Source: RUG12461 sp045657665
Lineage (GTDB): Bacteria; Bacillota; Clostridia; Lachnospirales; Lachnospiraceae
NCBI GenBank assembly: GCA_045657665.1
Contig: JAZOTN010000020.1
Coordinates: 186,001-250,000, forward strand
Direction: 5' to 3'
Length of the DNA stretch: 64,000 nucleotides
Shown one piece after another: positions 25,697-34,855 of this stretch (position 1 is the first letter of the stretch; each line of letters starts with the position of its first letter). The position numbers were made by a program, and so were the translations under genes. The notes beneath the pieces are model-generated. The model made no database searches and was not told the origin of the DNA. It saw only the letters and a list, made by a program, of their open reading frames with translations.

Positions 25697-28600
25697 TCAT
25701 TCGTCAGCCAATTCGTCAAGAACCTCGAGAAGCTCGATAACCTTCTTACTCATGGAGGGAGCGATCAAAATGGCCCACTCGGTATCGGGGATATACTCGC
25801 ACGTGTCCTGCAGATACAGCGATGACGATTCCTCGGTAATATACGGATACTGCGCCTTGCGGTTGCCGTGAATACTCGGATCCGACTGCGTCACCGTAGG
25901 CGTATCCATGTCTGAAGTCTTTCCGTTATTCTTCTCGACGGTGGTCGCCCCGATCGTAAACACGTAGCTTGCAGAACCGCCGGCGATCTGCGACATCGTC
26001 GCCTTGTCCCCGATGGTAACGCATCTGGCTCTGGTCAGCGGTCTGCACTTATCTACCGCTGCGAGACTCACATACTTCTTATCCTGGTCGGCAAGATACT
26101 GCCGGTAAATGAATCCGTTCCCCTCTGCAAGAAGCTGGTTGAGCAGATCCTTCACCCTCTTGCGGAGCTCGTCATCGTCCCTGTTTTCCGCGAACTTGCT
26201 GAGACCTGCGGTCGCACTCGCCTTGTCATAATCGGAAAGACTGTCAAACGGATCTCCGAAAACATCTTCGATAGCACCGTTTAAATCATTTCCGTCGAGT
26301 CCGCTCCTTCCGCTGCCGCCGCCGTCGCCAAGGCCTGAGCCTCCGGTGCCTGCGCCGCCTCCTGATCCTCCGGCGCCACCGGAGCCTGTGCCGCCACCGT
26401 CCGTGCTGTCTCCGTTATCGCCAGAACCGCCGTCGCTACCGTCACCCGGGCCTCCCGGGCCGGTATTGCCACCGGTACCGCCGCCGCCGGTGTTGCCGGA
26501 TCCATCGCCCGAACCCGGTCCTCCGTTGCCTCCCGTGCCGCTGCCGTCGCCGTCATTCGGCCCGTTGCCTCCGTTATCATCGCCCTCATCTCCGTCGCCG
26601 TCGTCAATATCCAACTCATCGTAGAAGGGGCTGGACTTCGCGCGCTCCGCATTGTCTGCGGCGTAATTGTAAATCGATGCCGGAGCTCCTGCGTTCTTTA
26701 ACTTGTTCAGAATATCATCCATGTTGAGTCCCAGGTCTCCCGCAGCATCGAGATCAGGATAGATATTCTCCCAGTCATCGCCTTCGATCTTTTTATTGAT
26801 ATCTTTTCCGATATCACGCTTTGCGCCTTCGATATCGTCAAGGTCCTCCTCGGCGTCCGCCTTCGTTGCCGCATCACCGGTGCCCTCAAGGACTGCCAGA
26901 TTCTTGTTGCGCTTGTCGTCTATATCCTGGTCGGTATCCGAGATCTCTTTGTCAAGAGCGTCTACTCCGTCCAGATCATCTTCATCGAGGAGATCCAGTC
27001 TCTCCAGATTGAGATCTTCCTTCCTCTTGTTCGGATCGTCATCCGGTGTACCAAGACCCCGGTCCACTGCTTTCTTGAGATTCTTCAGCCACTCGATATG
27101 GGCATCGATCGCTTCCGTCTCGTAGCTCCCGTAATCATCGGAGGAAACACCGGGTTTTAAGGCATCCGCCCAGTTGATGCGCTGATCGATATAGTCAAGG
27201 GCTGCTTCTCTTTCATTACGGATCACGCGGCCGCGAATGAACTGCTGTGCTTCGCCGAAAGTAGCGGAAAGGCCGGCTTTCTGGTTCTGCAGGATCTTTC
27301 GGAGTTCTTCTTCGGAGCTGTCCGGATCGTTCTTTGCTTTGATATAATCCGAATTCGCGGTCTCATGGGACTCCTCCATGATCCTCGCATCCGCCGCCGT
27401 CTGCAGTGTCGTGAGGACTCCGAGCTCTCTGTCCTTATGCTCGACAGTACCCGCAAGAATGTTGTCCAGATCCTGAAGGCTCTGAAGCCGCGGGATCATG
27501 GCCGTAGCACCCTGCGAAGCATTGTTGATGATCTGCATACTGGTATCGTATTCAAACTGCTGCGCCACGGTATCACCGTTCTGCAGGGAAAGATCGTTGT
27601 AGTTGTTGTACGCGCTGGTCGCCTGTACGACGGCATCCCCCACCACATCCACCATGGTGGAATCCGGATTAAAGGTGGTCCCGTCATCGTCACCGTAGTC
27701 CTGTGCCATGACAGAATAGGATCGTCCGATCTGGGACATACCGTACGCCACCTGGGAGAAGAGGTTATTAAGCGGTGCACCGAAGCCGTAATTATGCTCC
27801 TCGTTGAGGACGAGGTTATACATGGCTCTTGCACGGCGGGCGGAGTCGATCTGCTCCTGCAACTTCATGGCCCGATCCGCTTCCTCATCATACCCTGCCT
27901 GCTTCAACGGGAGATAGAGGTTTTCCAGAGCCTTCAGCTGCACATCATATTTATCCGTCTGATCGTCCTGGATCGAAGAGGAACCGAGCCAGAACTGTTT
28001 GAAGATCGCGACCTTATTGCGAAAATCTGCCTCCATGGCGTCGTTTCCGCCAAGGAAGTTGTACAGGACATCCATTTGGTAAGCTCTGCCCATGAGCTGG
28101 ATCCGGTTGGAATCTCTGAGGTTTTCAACCCGTCCCCCCCAAAGAACAAGATCGATCGAATTCAGCCCGCTCCAAACATATCCGCCGTTTTTCCAGTTCG
28201 TCGGATACAGGTACTTTGTGATCCTGGTCCAGGGCCAGGTCCACTGGTAATAATCGTTGAAGACGTTTTTGCTCTTCCAGTAATTATAATCATTTCTCCT
28301 GATATAGAAGTAGTAGGTTACCTCATGACCGTATTCCGCTTCGGTCTGCAGCATATCAATCACCGGATAAGTGCCGGAGTATTTGTTCTTCGGGATCATG
28401 TAGTCATTATCATCGGACCACCACTTGTACCCCCATAAAGAACGCCGCCAGCCGGCTCCCTCGGATTTCATTTTCGCATCAGAGTTATAATCCCATGCCT
28501 CATACTGGCGCTGCAAAATAGGATTTTTCCACCATTCGATCACAGCTTTTGTGGTATCATTTCGATCGTAGCCCAGGATGTTATGGAAAAACATCCAGAT

Positions 28601-29773
28601 ACGGTCATAGGTATAGGCACCGGAGCCACTGCCGCCCTTGCTCTTCGGCTTTAGATTGCCGTTATCGAGCTGGAGCTTGATCCCGCGAAGCTCGGGGAGG
28701 TACTCAAGATCATAAGGATTCGAGATCGTGAAAATATCCACATACTGTCCGGTCTTGGCATCCTTCGGAATCCCGTCCTGACCGACAACGACAGAGACAT
28801 AGTATCCCTGAAGCTCGGATTCATCCACCTCGTCACCGCCGGGGAGGATCGCATTCAGGCTGCTCGCGCTTGCGATATTGCGCCATCTGCCGCCGGCAAG
28901 CTCGGATTTATAGTACATGATCTGCTGGTCTTCCTCAGCCATGGACCGGACTGCCTTATTGTAGATCGGGCCGTTTATGGACTGGGCGTCAATGAGCCAC
29001 GTTCCGATGAAAAGCGTTCCCTCGGGAATCTTATTGCCCTTCATGATGTACTGCTGATAGGTCGGATATGTGTACTTTTTCAGTACGCTGTCCTTGTGGG
29101 AGCCGTCGTTGTTGGAACTGGCGTAATTCTCCGCTTCCGTCTTGACCAATGTACCGTAGCTGTACAACGTAATCCAGGGGTTGCTACCCGCATCCTCGAT
29201 ACACCTCACAAAAAGCTCCCGCGCTTTCTCTTCTCCGATGACTGCGGTATAGGTCACATTCGTGACTGCCCAGTCTACGCCCAGTGCTCCGTAATCATAA
29301 TCGAGCCGCATCGTATTTCCGGTGTAATCCACGATCCTTGAGTTATCCAGGGTGACCTTTTCGTCTGCCGCCTGCGCCTCTGACCCATCCAAATTTACCT
29401 TCAGCTTTTTGATCAGCGTGACAGCCACGTCATGGAGATTTACCGTATCCCAGGACTGGTTGGCGAGTTTTGCGTTCTGGAAGGTGAGGATGATCTCCGG
29501 ATCAGTGATGGAGTTGGTGTTAATGTCATCATCAGGCTCTTGTGCATCTTCTCCGCCTTCTGCCGGGTTACCATTCAGGGCTTTCTCCAGGTTATCCCGC
29601 ATCAGATTGACAAGGATCGTCTGCATCGTTGTGGTCTGATCCGCTTCCCACGCCTCATCAGCGAGGACCTGCTCCGGGGCAGGAGCGAGAATGGCGATGG
29701 CGACGGACAGCGCAAGGAGAACGCTGATGAATCGCTTGCCGATATTCAGTTTTCTCCTTCCCTGTCTTTTCAT
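25697..29773 (-). CDS. Large secreted coiled-coil protein (1358 aa), paralogue
   Basis: The start is placed at ATG 29773, after AGAGGAAG, giving a clean signal peptide (KRQGRRKLNIGKRF, hydrophobic core SVLLALSVAIAIL, ending VLADEA). A 12-codon upstream extension to 29809 would spoil it. An N-terminal domain (LFIGTWLIDAQSINGPIYN, YYKSELAGGRWRNIASAS) is followed by a Trp/Tyr-rich region (~400-560), helices, an acidic part, a Gly/Asp/Ser-rich linker (~1055-1160) and a C-terminal domain GFIYRQYLADQDKKYVSLAA ... AGGSASYVFTIGA. First and last domains are shared with the 1903-aa neighbour; the long coiled coil is much shorter. Secreted, not obviously wall-anchored. Function unknown. Confidence 0.85.
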   Translation of the reverse strand: MKRQGRRKLNIGKRFISVLLALSVAIAILAPAPEQVLADEAWEADQTTTMQTILVNLMRDNLEKALNGNPAEGGEDAQEPDDDINTNSITDPEIILTFQNAKLANQSWDTVNLHDVAVTLIKKLKVNLDGSEAQAADEKVTLDNSRIVDYTGNTMRLDYDYGALGVDWAVTNVTYTAVIGEEKARELFVRCIEDAGSNPWITLYSYGTLVKTEAENYASSNNDGSHKDSVLKKYTYPTYQQYIMKGNKIPEGTLFIGTWLIDAQSINGPIYNKAVRSMAEEDQQIMYYKSELAGGRWRNIASASSLNAILPGGDEVDESELQGYYVSVVVGQDGIPKDAKTGQYVDIFTISNPYDLEYLPELRGIKLQLDNGNLKPKSKGGSGSGAYTYDRIWMFFHNILGYDRNDTTKAVIEWWKNPILQRQYEAWDYNSDAKMKSEGAGWRRSLWGYKWWSDDNDYMIPKNKYSGTYPVIDMLQTEAEYGHEVTYYFYIRRNDYNYWKSKNVFNDYYQWTWPWTRITKYLYPTNWKNGGYVWSGLNSIDLVLWGGRVENLRDSNRIQLMGRAYQMDVLYNFLGGNDAMEADFRNKVAIFKQFWLGSSSIQDDQTDKYDVQLKALENLYLPLKQAGYDEEADRAMKLQEQIDSARRARAMYNLVLNEEHNYGFGAPLNNLFSQVAYGMSQIGRSYSVMAQDYGDDDGTTFNPDSTMVDVVGDAVVQATSAYNNYNDLSLQNGDTVAQQFEYDTSMQIINNASQGATAMIPRLQSLQDLDNILAGTVEHKDRELGVLTTLQTAADARIMEESHETANSDYIKAKNDPDSSEEELRKILQNQKAGLSATFGEAQQFIRGRVIRNEREAALDYIDQRINWADALKPGVSSDDYGSYETEAIDAHIEWLKNLKKAVDRGLGTPDDDPNKRKEDLNLERLDLLDEDDLDGVDALDKEISDTDQDIDDKRNKNLAVLEGTGDAATKADAEEDLDDIEGAKRDIGKDINKKIEGDDWENIYPDLDAAGDLGLNMDDILNKLKNAGAPASIYNYAADNAERAKSSPFYDELDIDDGDGDEGDDNGGNGPNDGDGSGTGGNGGPGSGDGSGNTGGGGTGGNTGPGGPGDGSDGGSGDNGDSTDGGGTGSGGAGGSGGGAGTGGSGLGDGGGSGRSGLDGNDLNGAIEDVFGDPFDSLSDYDKASATAGLSKFAENRDDDELRKRVKDLLNQLLAEGNGFIYRQYLADQDKKYVSLAAVDKCRPLTRARCVTIGDKATMSQIAGGSASYVFTIGATTVEKNNGKTSDMDTPTVTQSDPSIHGNRKAQYPYITEESSSLYLQDTCEYIPDTEWAILIAPSMSKKVIELLEVLDELADE

Positions 29774-29802
29774 CTTTCTTCCTCTATTTCTAATCTGCGT
29801 GA

Positions 29803-29858
29803 TTTCCACTTGTGGTTTGCGCTCACTCGGAACGTTCGCTGCAAATCCACAAGTGAAA
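29803..29858. repeat. Leader hairpin with inverted core
   Basis: Arms TTTCCACTTGTGGTTTGC (29803-29820) and GCAAATCCACAAGTGAAA (29841-29858) pair with two mismatches. The 20-nt loop at 29821-29840 is the inverted copy of the core at 25640-25659, differing at a few positions. It lies 20 nt before the ribosome site of the 1358-aa gene, in a 185-nt gap after the TolC-like gene. Confidence 0.7.
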
Positions 29859-29958
29859 ATGCACGCTCATTGGAAAGTTGCAAATCTTCAATCCGAAAAT
29901 CCTGCTCATTCATTGCTTTATGTAAGTAACTTCTGCCTGTAAACCACGCCCGGTTTAC

Positions 29959-32900
29959 TTAGATACTGTTAAGCTGATCCATCTTGTTGTCGATGCGCTT
30001 GTTCTGATCCTGGACGTCTTCTTCTGCGGCGTTATAGGGTACTTCCGCGTCGTCCGTCTTCTTGGTCTGCTTCTTCACGGCTTCAATCGCCTCATCCAGC
30101 TTGGTCTGGGTATCCGGGATCAGTTGGTTTTCCAGTTCATTGAGCCGGTTTTTGCAGTTATCGATTATCCTCTGGTAGCTCGCGGCGATACCGGAATCAT
30201 CGTCCTCGTCTGCCTCGAGGATCACTGCCTTCAGAGTCTCGTAAGCCTGGATGAGGGAATTCTGGACATCGACTTCCTTCTTATACTTCTCAAGTTCCTG
30301 CGCAACAGAGGTTCTATGCTTCTCCGTCTCATTCAGGATCTTCGTCTCACTGTCAAAGACATCCTTGGCATCGTCACGGATCACTTCGAGCTGCTTTAAC
30401 TCCTCCTGATATGCCTTGATCTCATCGGAGATCTGCATCCGCTTTAAGACCTTCGCCGGGTTGAGCTTGCTCTCTCTCTTCGCCAGGATATCCAGCTGCT
30501 TGGTATAAGCTTCATTCACCTTTTCCAGCTGGGCAAGGATCGTGGTCTGATCACGTTTTCTCGGGTCATCGTCCGGGAGATTTTTGATGTCATCCATCTG
30601 CTTCTGGAGGTTCTGTTGATCCTTCTGCATGATCTCCATCTGCTTCTCGATGGCTTTGCACTGCTTCAGCTCCTCGGTATAACCCATGAGGAACTGTACA
30701 TTTTGCGTGGTGGTCTCGATCCCGTAGATCTCCGCCTCAGCCTTTGCCGATTCATACGCGGGTCCCGCAAAGGAATCAAGGTTGGTAAGTCTGTCCTTCG
30801 CCAGGTCGTAAACCTCCTCCGGGTGGAGATTCAGCTCTTCCTGGATCTCTTCCTCACTGACCGGGAACTCTTCACGGTTGAAGGAGGAGTGCGTCTTGAT
30901 CTCATCCTCGAGCTCACGTTTCTTGCGCTTCGCCGCCTGCAGCTCCGCGAGGGCTTCCTTCGCCTCGGGGTCGGAGGCTCCCTTTTCCTCAGAGAGCTGA
31001 TTGAATTTTTCCTGCAGCTCCGTCTCTTTATAAGCCCAGGCATCACGCTGATCTCTCAGCTCCTGCATGCCTTCTTCGTATTTTTTCTTGCCGATGATCT
31101 CTTCTGCCGCATCACGAAGGATCTGCTGCTTTTTCAGTTCATCCTCTGCTTCTTTTGCCTTCTGCTCATCAGACTTCTGTGCTTCTTCCGCTTTTTCCTG
31201 CGCGAGCGCTTCGACATCTTCCGCCTGCTCGGTGCGAACCTTTTCCAGTTCCTCATCCGTCAGATTGTCCATGACATGGTCAAGCTGCTCCTGAATGGTT
31301 GCGATACGGTTCTTATAATACTCTGCGGTGGTGGTATCACCGGCTTCTTCCGCCTCACGATATGCCTTCTGGGCTTTCGCCAGTTCCTCGTTGAGCTCTT
31401 CGGACTTGTTCTGCGCAGCGATCTCCGCCACGACTACGTTTTGCATATCCGCCAGCATGACGGAAGAATCCTTGACCAGGCGGTTGTTCACCGTATCAAA
31501 CCGGGCGCCGCCGAGGAACGTTCCCTCTTTATCGAACACACGCATCGTCAGCTGCGCCAGATCTCCCCTGATAAAGGAAAGATAGCTGAACGGCTGATCG
31601 ATCGAAACCAGGTGATCCGAGAACAGATACAGGCTGCGATCTGCGGAGAGGTTATAGTATGCCGCCTCTTTGTCCTGACCAAATTCCTTTCTCACCGCAT
31701 CCTGATCAAAGGTGAACTTCATCTGGATCATGTCCGTGTTGGTGTCATCCTCTACCTCATATGTACCGATGGCGCCATCCTTCGAATCCGGCATCTCGTA
31801 TGCCACGGTGATATCAAGGGGACCCCACGCGACCGTCGGATCGATGACCACATCGTCGATAAAGTCATCCACATCAAACAGCCGGATCACGACTTCGTCG
31901 GCGTTGTCCTTATCGAGCTTTAAGTGCCGGACCGAGCCGTCCTTCGGCTGACGCGTTCCGATGAGACGCTTATTGATCCGAAGCTCAAAATCCGTGACAT
32001 TCCACGGGAAGTAAGCAGGGTTATTGCTGCCGTCTTCAAGGAACTCCTGATCGTTATAAGGCGGCACATCGATCGTCACTACGAACTCGGAATCCGAGAT
32101 GATGGAACGGATACTGTAGTGTGCACCGACTTTGGTCACACCTTCAAGGGAGTTGAGATCCTTGTTGAGCTGGTTCTCGTCGCTCGTCTCCAGGAACTCG
32201 GAAACGCCGCCGCAGGTGGTACGGTCGTAGGAATAAAGGGTCTTGGAGTATTCAGCGAGGGCGTCTGTAGCTGATGTTTGCGCATCTTCATATTCCTGCT
32301 TCTCCGTTTCAAATTCCTCATTCCCGAGCTCGCCCATGAGGTTTTTGACCTCATCCGCAACGAGCTTGTCCTGCAGGTCGTTTTTTGTGCTGCTGGCTTC
32401 CATATAGGCCTTTTTCGCACCGATGTATGTATCGTAGCCATCTTCGATGGCATCCTTGATATCCTGCTGGGTGTTTTCCAGCTCTTTCCGCGCGGACTGG
32501 TAATCGAGCGTATTGGTAAAGAGAACCTTCGGATCATCCTGGATCCAGTTGACACCGTCGTTATCACCCTTCAGCCAGGCCTTCGGGAAGCTGATGAAGA
32601 GGATCTTGTAGTCGCCGTCCCAGGGTGTATCGATATCTTTTAAGAATTCGTCGTATTTCTTCTGGAACGCCTTCTGATCCACATCGGAGCCGTCCATTGC
32701 CTGCTGAATAAAGGAGCTGATCTTGGGCATGAACTGACCGTAGTGCTGTCTGTAAAGCTGATAATTCGTCTGGAGGGAAAGAAGCGCGAGATCCGCAGCC
32801 TGCTGTGCCTCATAAACCGTATGGTCACGCTCCAGCGCATAGGTCTGAAGATATTCGATATCCTTTCTGGACATCTCCGCTGTCGCAAAGGCATTCTCAA

Positions 32901-33600
32901 AGGTATAGCGTGTTGTCAGGTCGATCCCGAGGAGCTTGCTGAGCTTCTCCTTGTTGCGCTGCAGCTTGGTCTCCTGCTCGCTCCTGGTGCTCTTGATCGA
33001 ATCAAGACGGTCGCTGAGTTTGTCCACGACCTCCTGGGAAACCTCGCCGACCTTCTGGCGAACCTCCGCTTTTTTCAGAGCGGTTTCGACGTTTTCAAAA
33101 CGCTGATTCTGGAAATCCAGTTCTTCCTGCGCCTGGATGATCCCGATATAGATATTGGAAACGTTTTCATAGATACCGAGCTTTGTGTCGGTGATCTTGT
33201 GCTGGAGCTCCTTGATCTGGTACTCCAGCTGCGTCGGTTTATACTGGAATTCGTATGCTTCCGCTTCGCTCGGCTTCGTCGGGAACTTGAAGTTCAAGAG
33301 CGGACTCCAGCGGAAGGTGCTCATGTTGTGTTCTCTCTCACGAAGGGAACGTACCGCGGAATCGCGGGCCGCACGCTTGGTCGTGATCTGCAGCTCGATG
33401 GCTTCGATCTTCTCGCTTCTTGCCACGGAGACGTTTTTCGCCGCGGAAAGCTTGATGAGAGCTCCTGATTTGGCAGCAAGCACCGACTCCGGATCGGACA
33501 ATGCAAGCGATGCCGGAAGGGCAAGCGAGAGCACCAGGGCGAATGCAAGCAGACGCTTCGAAAGCCTCGATATGAAGTTGTGGCGGCTGCTTTTTGTCAT
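29959..33600 (-). CDS. Secreted TolC-like coiled-coil protein (1213 aa)
   Basis: Signal peptide at residues ~1-43 (SKRLLAFALVLSLALPASLA). Residues ~50-440 resemble the helical hairpin barrel of TolC/outer-membrane-efflux proteins: KITDTKLGIYENVSNIYIGI, then AEVRQKVGEVSQEVVDKLSD and LQRNKEKLSKLLGIDLTTRY, the usual VGE(I/V)S...L-LG(I/V) pattern of that family. A beta-rich middle (~470-700) and a long charged coiled coil (~720-1213) follow. A TolC-like head on a Gram-positive secreted protein has no outer membrane to sit in, so it may instead span or brace the wall. It is part of the 40.1-19.9 kb operon, 11 nt after the MORN gene. TolC similarity is from motifs only. Confidence 0.75.
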   Translation of the reverse strand: MTKSSRHNFISRLSKRLLAFALVLSLALPASLALSDPESVLAAKSGALIKLSAAKNVSVARSEKIEAIELQITTKRAARDSAVRSLREREHNMSTFRWSPLLNFKFPTKPSEAEAYEFQYKPTQLEYQIKELQHKITDTKLGIYENVSNIYIGIIQAQEELDFQNQRFENVETALKKAEVRQKVGEVSQEVVDKLSDRLDSIKSTRSEQETKLQRNKEKLSKLLGIDLTTRYTFENAFATAEMSRKDIEYLQTYALERDHTVYEAQQAADLALLSLQTNYQLYRQHYGQFMPKISSFIQQAMDGSDVDQKAFQKKYDEFLKDIDTPWDGDYKILFISFPKAWLKGDNDGVNWIQDDPKVLFTNTLDYQSARKELENTQQDIKDAIEDGYDTYIGAKKAYMEASSTKNDLQDKLVADEVKNLMGELGNEEFETEKQEYEDAQTSATDALAEYSKTLYSYDRTTCGGVSEFLETSDENQLNKDLNSLEGVTKVGAHYSIRSIISDSEFVVTIDVPPYNDQEFLEDGSNNPAYFPWNVTDFELRINKRLIGTRQPKDGSVRHLKLDKDNADEVVIRLFDVDDFIDDVVIDPTVAWGPLDITVAYEMPDSKDGAIGTYEVEDDTNTDMIQMKFTFDQDAVRKEFGQDKEAAYYNLSADRSLYLFSDHLVSIDQPFSYLSFIRGDLAQLTMRVFDKEGTFLGGARFDTVNNRLVKDSSVMLADMQNVVVAEIAAQNKSEELNEELAKAQKAYREAEEAGDTTTAEYYKNRIATIQEQLDHVMDNLTDEELEKVRTEQAEDVEALAQEKAEEAQKSDEQKAKEAEDELKKQQILRDAAEEIIGKKKYEEGMQELRDQRDAWAYKETELQEKFNQLSEEKGASDPEAKEALAELQAAKRKKRELEDEIKTHSSFNREEFPVSEEEIQEELNLHPEEVYDLAKDRLTNLDSFAGPAYESAKAEAEIYGIETTTQNVQFLMGYTEELKQCKAIEKQMEIMQKDQQNLQKQMDDIKNLPDDDPRKRDQTTILAQLEKVNEAYTKQLDILAKRESKLNPAKVLKRMQISDEIKAYQEELKQLEVIRDDAKDVFDSETKILNETEKHRTSVAQELEKYKKEVDVQNSLIQAYETLKAVILEADEDDDSGIAASYQRIIDNCKNRLNELENQLIPDTQTKLDEAIEAVKKQTKKTDDAEVPYNAAEEDVQDQNKRIDNKMDQLNSI

Positions 33601-33611
33601 AATTTTTTCCT

Positions 33612-34850
33612 TTAATTTGCTACATCCGACAGCGACTCTGTGTGTATGAAGTAGAAGTCAAAAATGTCGGAGCCACGGTTGGAGACGAAGGTGTAGATCA
33701 ATCCGTCGAGGTGGTACGTGTGAAGGTAAACCTCGTACTCGTGATCGTAGTCCTCAACTTCGGTATACTCCGTGAAGACTTCGTTTTCCGTCATATCCAC
33801 GCGTCCATCCAGTGTCAGGTCGCGTCTGTCATAAAGATAATTGATCGCCAGCGCCTCCGGCAGCGTCGCATAAGAGGTACCGACGTATACCGGCGAGCCG
33901 AGAATATCGGACAGGCTGCTGATCGTCTGGCAGGTGTGGTTGCCGTACTTGAAGCTCTTCTTCAGGACGTACACCGAATCCACCTTTGCATCCGTATCAA
34001 TGGACTCGTCATCCGTGATCTCCACCGTCATCGCATCGATGTCGGGCAGGAATCTCACGCGCTCCATGCCGGAAACGTACATCTTGCGTTCGCCGGTGTA
34101 GGATGCGGCCACCTCGGAATTGGTCTTTCCGATGAGGTTCGAATACAGGATCTCGTCATGTGAAAACCGGCCGGTATAGACCGGATTGTTACTCATGTCG
34201 TAGAGGATCCCGTCGCCTTCCTTCATATCCATCGCGAACTGTCCTGCGTACTCAAGCGACCCGTTCGGACGGTAGAGCTTGCCGTCACCGCTGTGAAGGT
34301 TTTCATGGAAGCTGCCGTTATACCAGAGCATTCCGTCCTGGTAATACTGCGTGCCCATGGACTCATACATGTTTTTCTGGAAATTGCCCTGGTAGACCAC
34401 GATGCCTTCCGGATTCATCAGTGTCCCGTTACCGTTGCAGGCGCCGTCACTGACCTGCCCTTCATAGGCGAGGTACCCGGATTTTCCTTTGATCCTTACG
34501 TTCCCCTTTGCAAATTTCAGGAGAACCGAGTTGTACGAATACGTCTTGATCGAGCCGTCCGCCCGCTGGGGGAACAATGTGTTCCTCGCGAAATAGATAT
34601 ACATGACGGAGAGCACACCGATCACAACCACGATCGCAAAACAGAGACGTTTACTGACGAGCCAGCGGCCCATCGGATAATAGTCATCCTTGTTCCGCGG
34701 CCGGACATTCAGGATCTTCGTAAAGAAGTTCCGGATCGCCTCGATCCCCAGTGTCATCCAGTAGGCCGGATTGAAGTAATACCGGAATCTGGTAACAATG
34801 GGCGTAAACTTTGCTTTTAAGCTTTGAAGCAGTATTTGAAACAGATTCAT
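33612..34850 (-). CDS. Membrane-anchored MORN-repeat protein
   Basis: A 412-residue protein. One membrane segment at ~69-89 (LCFAIVVVIGVLSVMYIYFA) separates a ~65-residue basic cytoplasmic part from an outer part. Residues ~125-235 are MORN-type repeats (GYLAYEGQVSDGACNGNGTL, GIVVYQGNFQKNMYESMGTQ, GMLWYNGSFHENLHSGDGKL, GSLEYAGQFAMDMKEGDGIL). The C-terminal ~150 residues are not recognised. MORN repeats bind partners or membranes. It starts 5 nt after the stop of the cyclase-like gene. I infer an extracytoplasmic adaptor of the envelope module. Confidence 0.85.
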   Translation of the reverse strand: MNLFQILLQSLKAKFTPIVTRFRYYFNPAYWMTLGIEAIRNFFTKILNVRPRNKDDYYPMGRWLVSKRLCFAIVVVIGVLSVMYIYFARNTLFPQRADGSIKTYSYNSVLLKFAKGNVRIKGKSGYLAYEGQVSDGACNGNGTLMNPEGIVVYQGNFQKNMYESMGTQYYQDGMLWYNGSFHENLHSGDGKLYRPNGSLEYAGQFAMDMKEGDGILYDMSNNPVYTGRFSHDEILYSNLIGKTNSEVAASYTGERKMYVSGMERVRFLPDIDAMTVEITDDESIDTDAKVDSVYVLKKSFKYGNHTCQTISSLSDILGSPVYVGTSYATLPEALAINYLYDRRDLTLDGRVDMTENEVFTEYTEVEDYDHEYEVYLHTYHLDGLIYTFVSNRGSDIFDFYFIHTESLSDVAN

Positions 34851-34855
34851 TTACT

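Noticed and set aside
29774..29809. Earlier start of the 1358-aa secreted protein
   Set aside because: The 12-residue extension places charged residues ahead of the signal peptide and lacks a ribosome site, whereas AGAGGAAG precedes ATG 29773.
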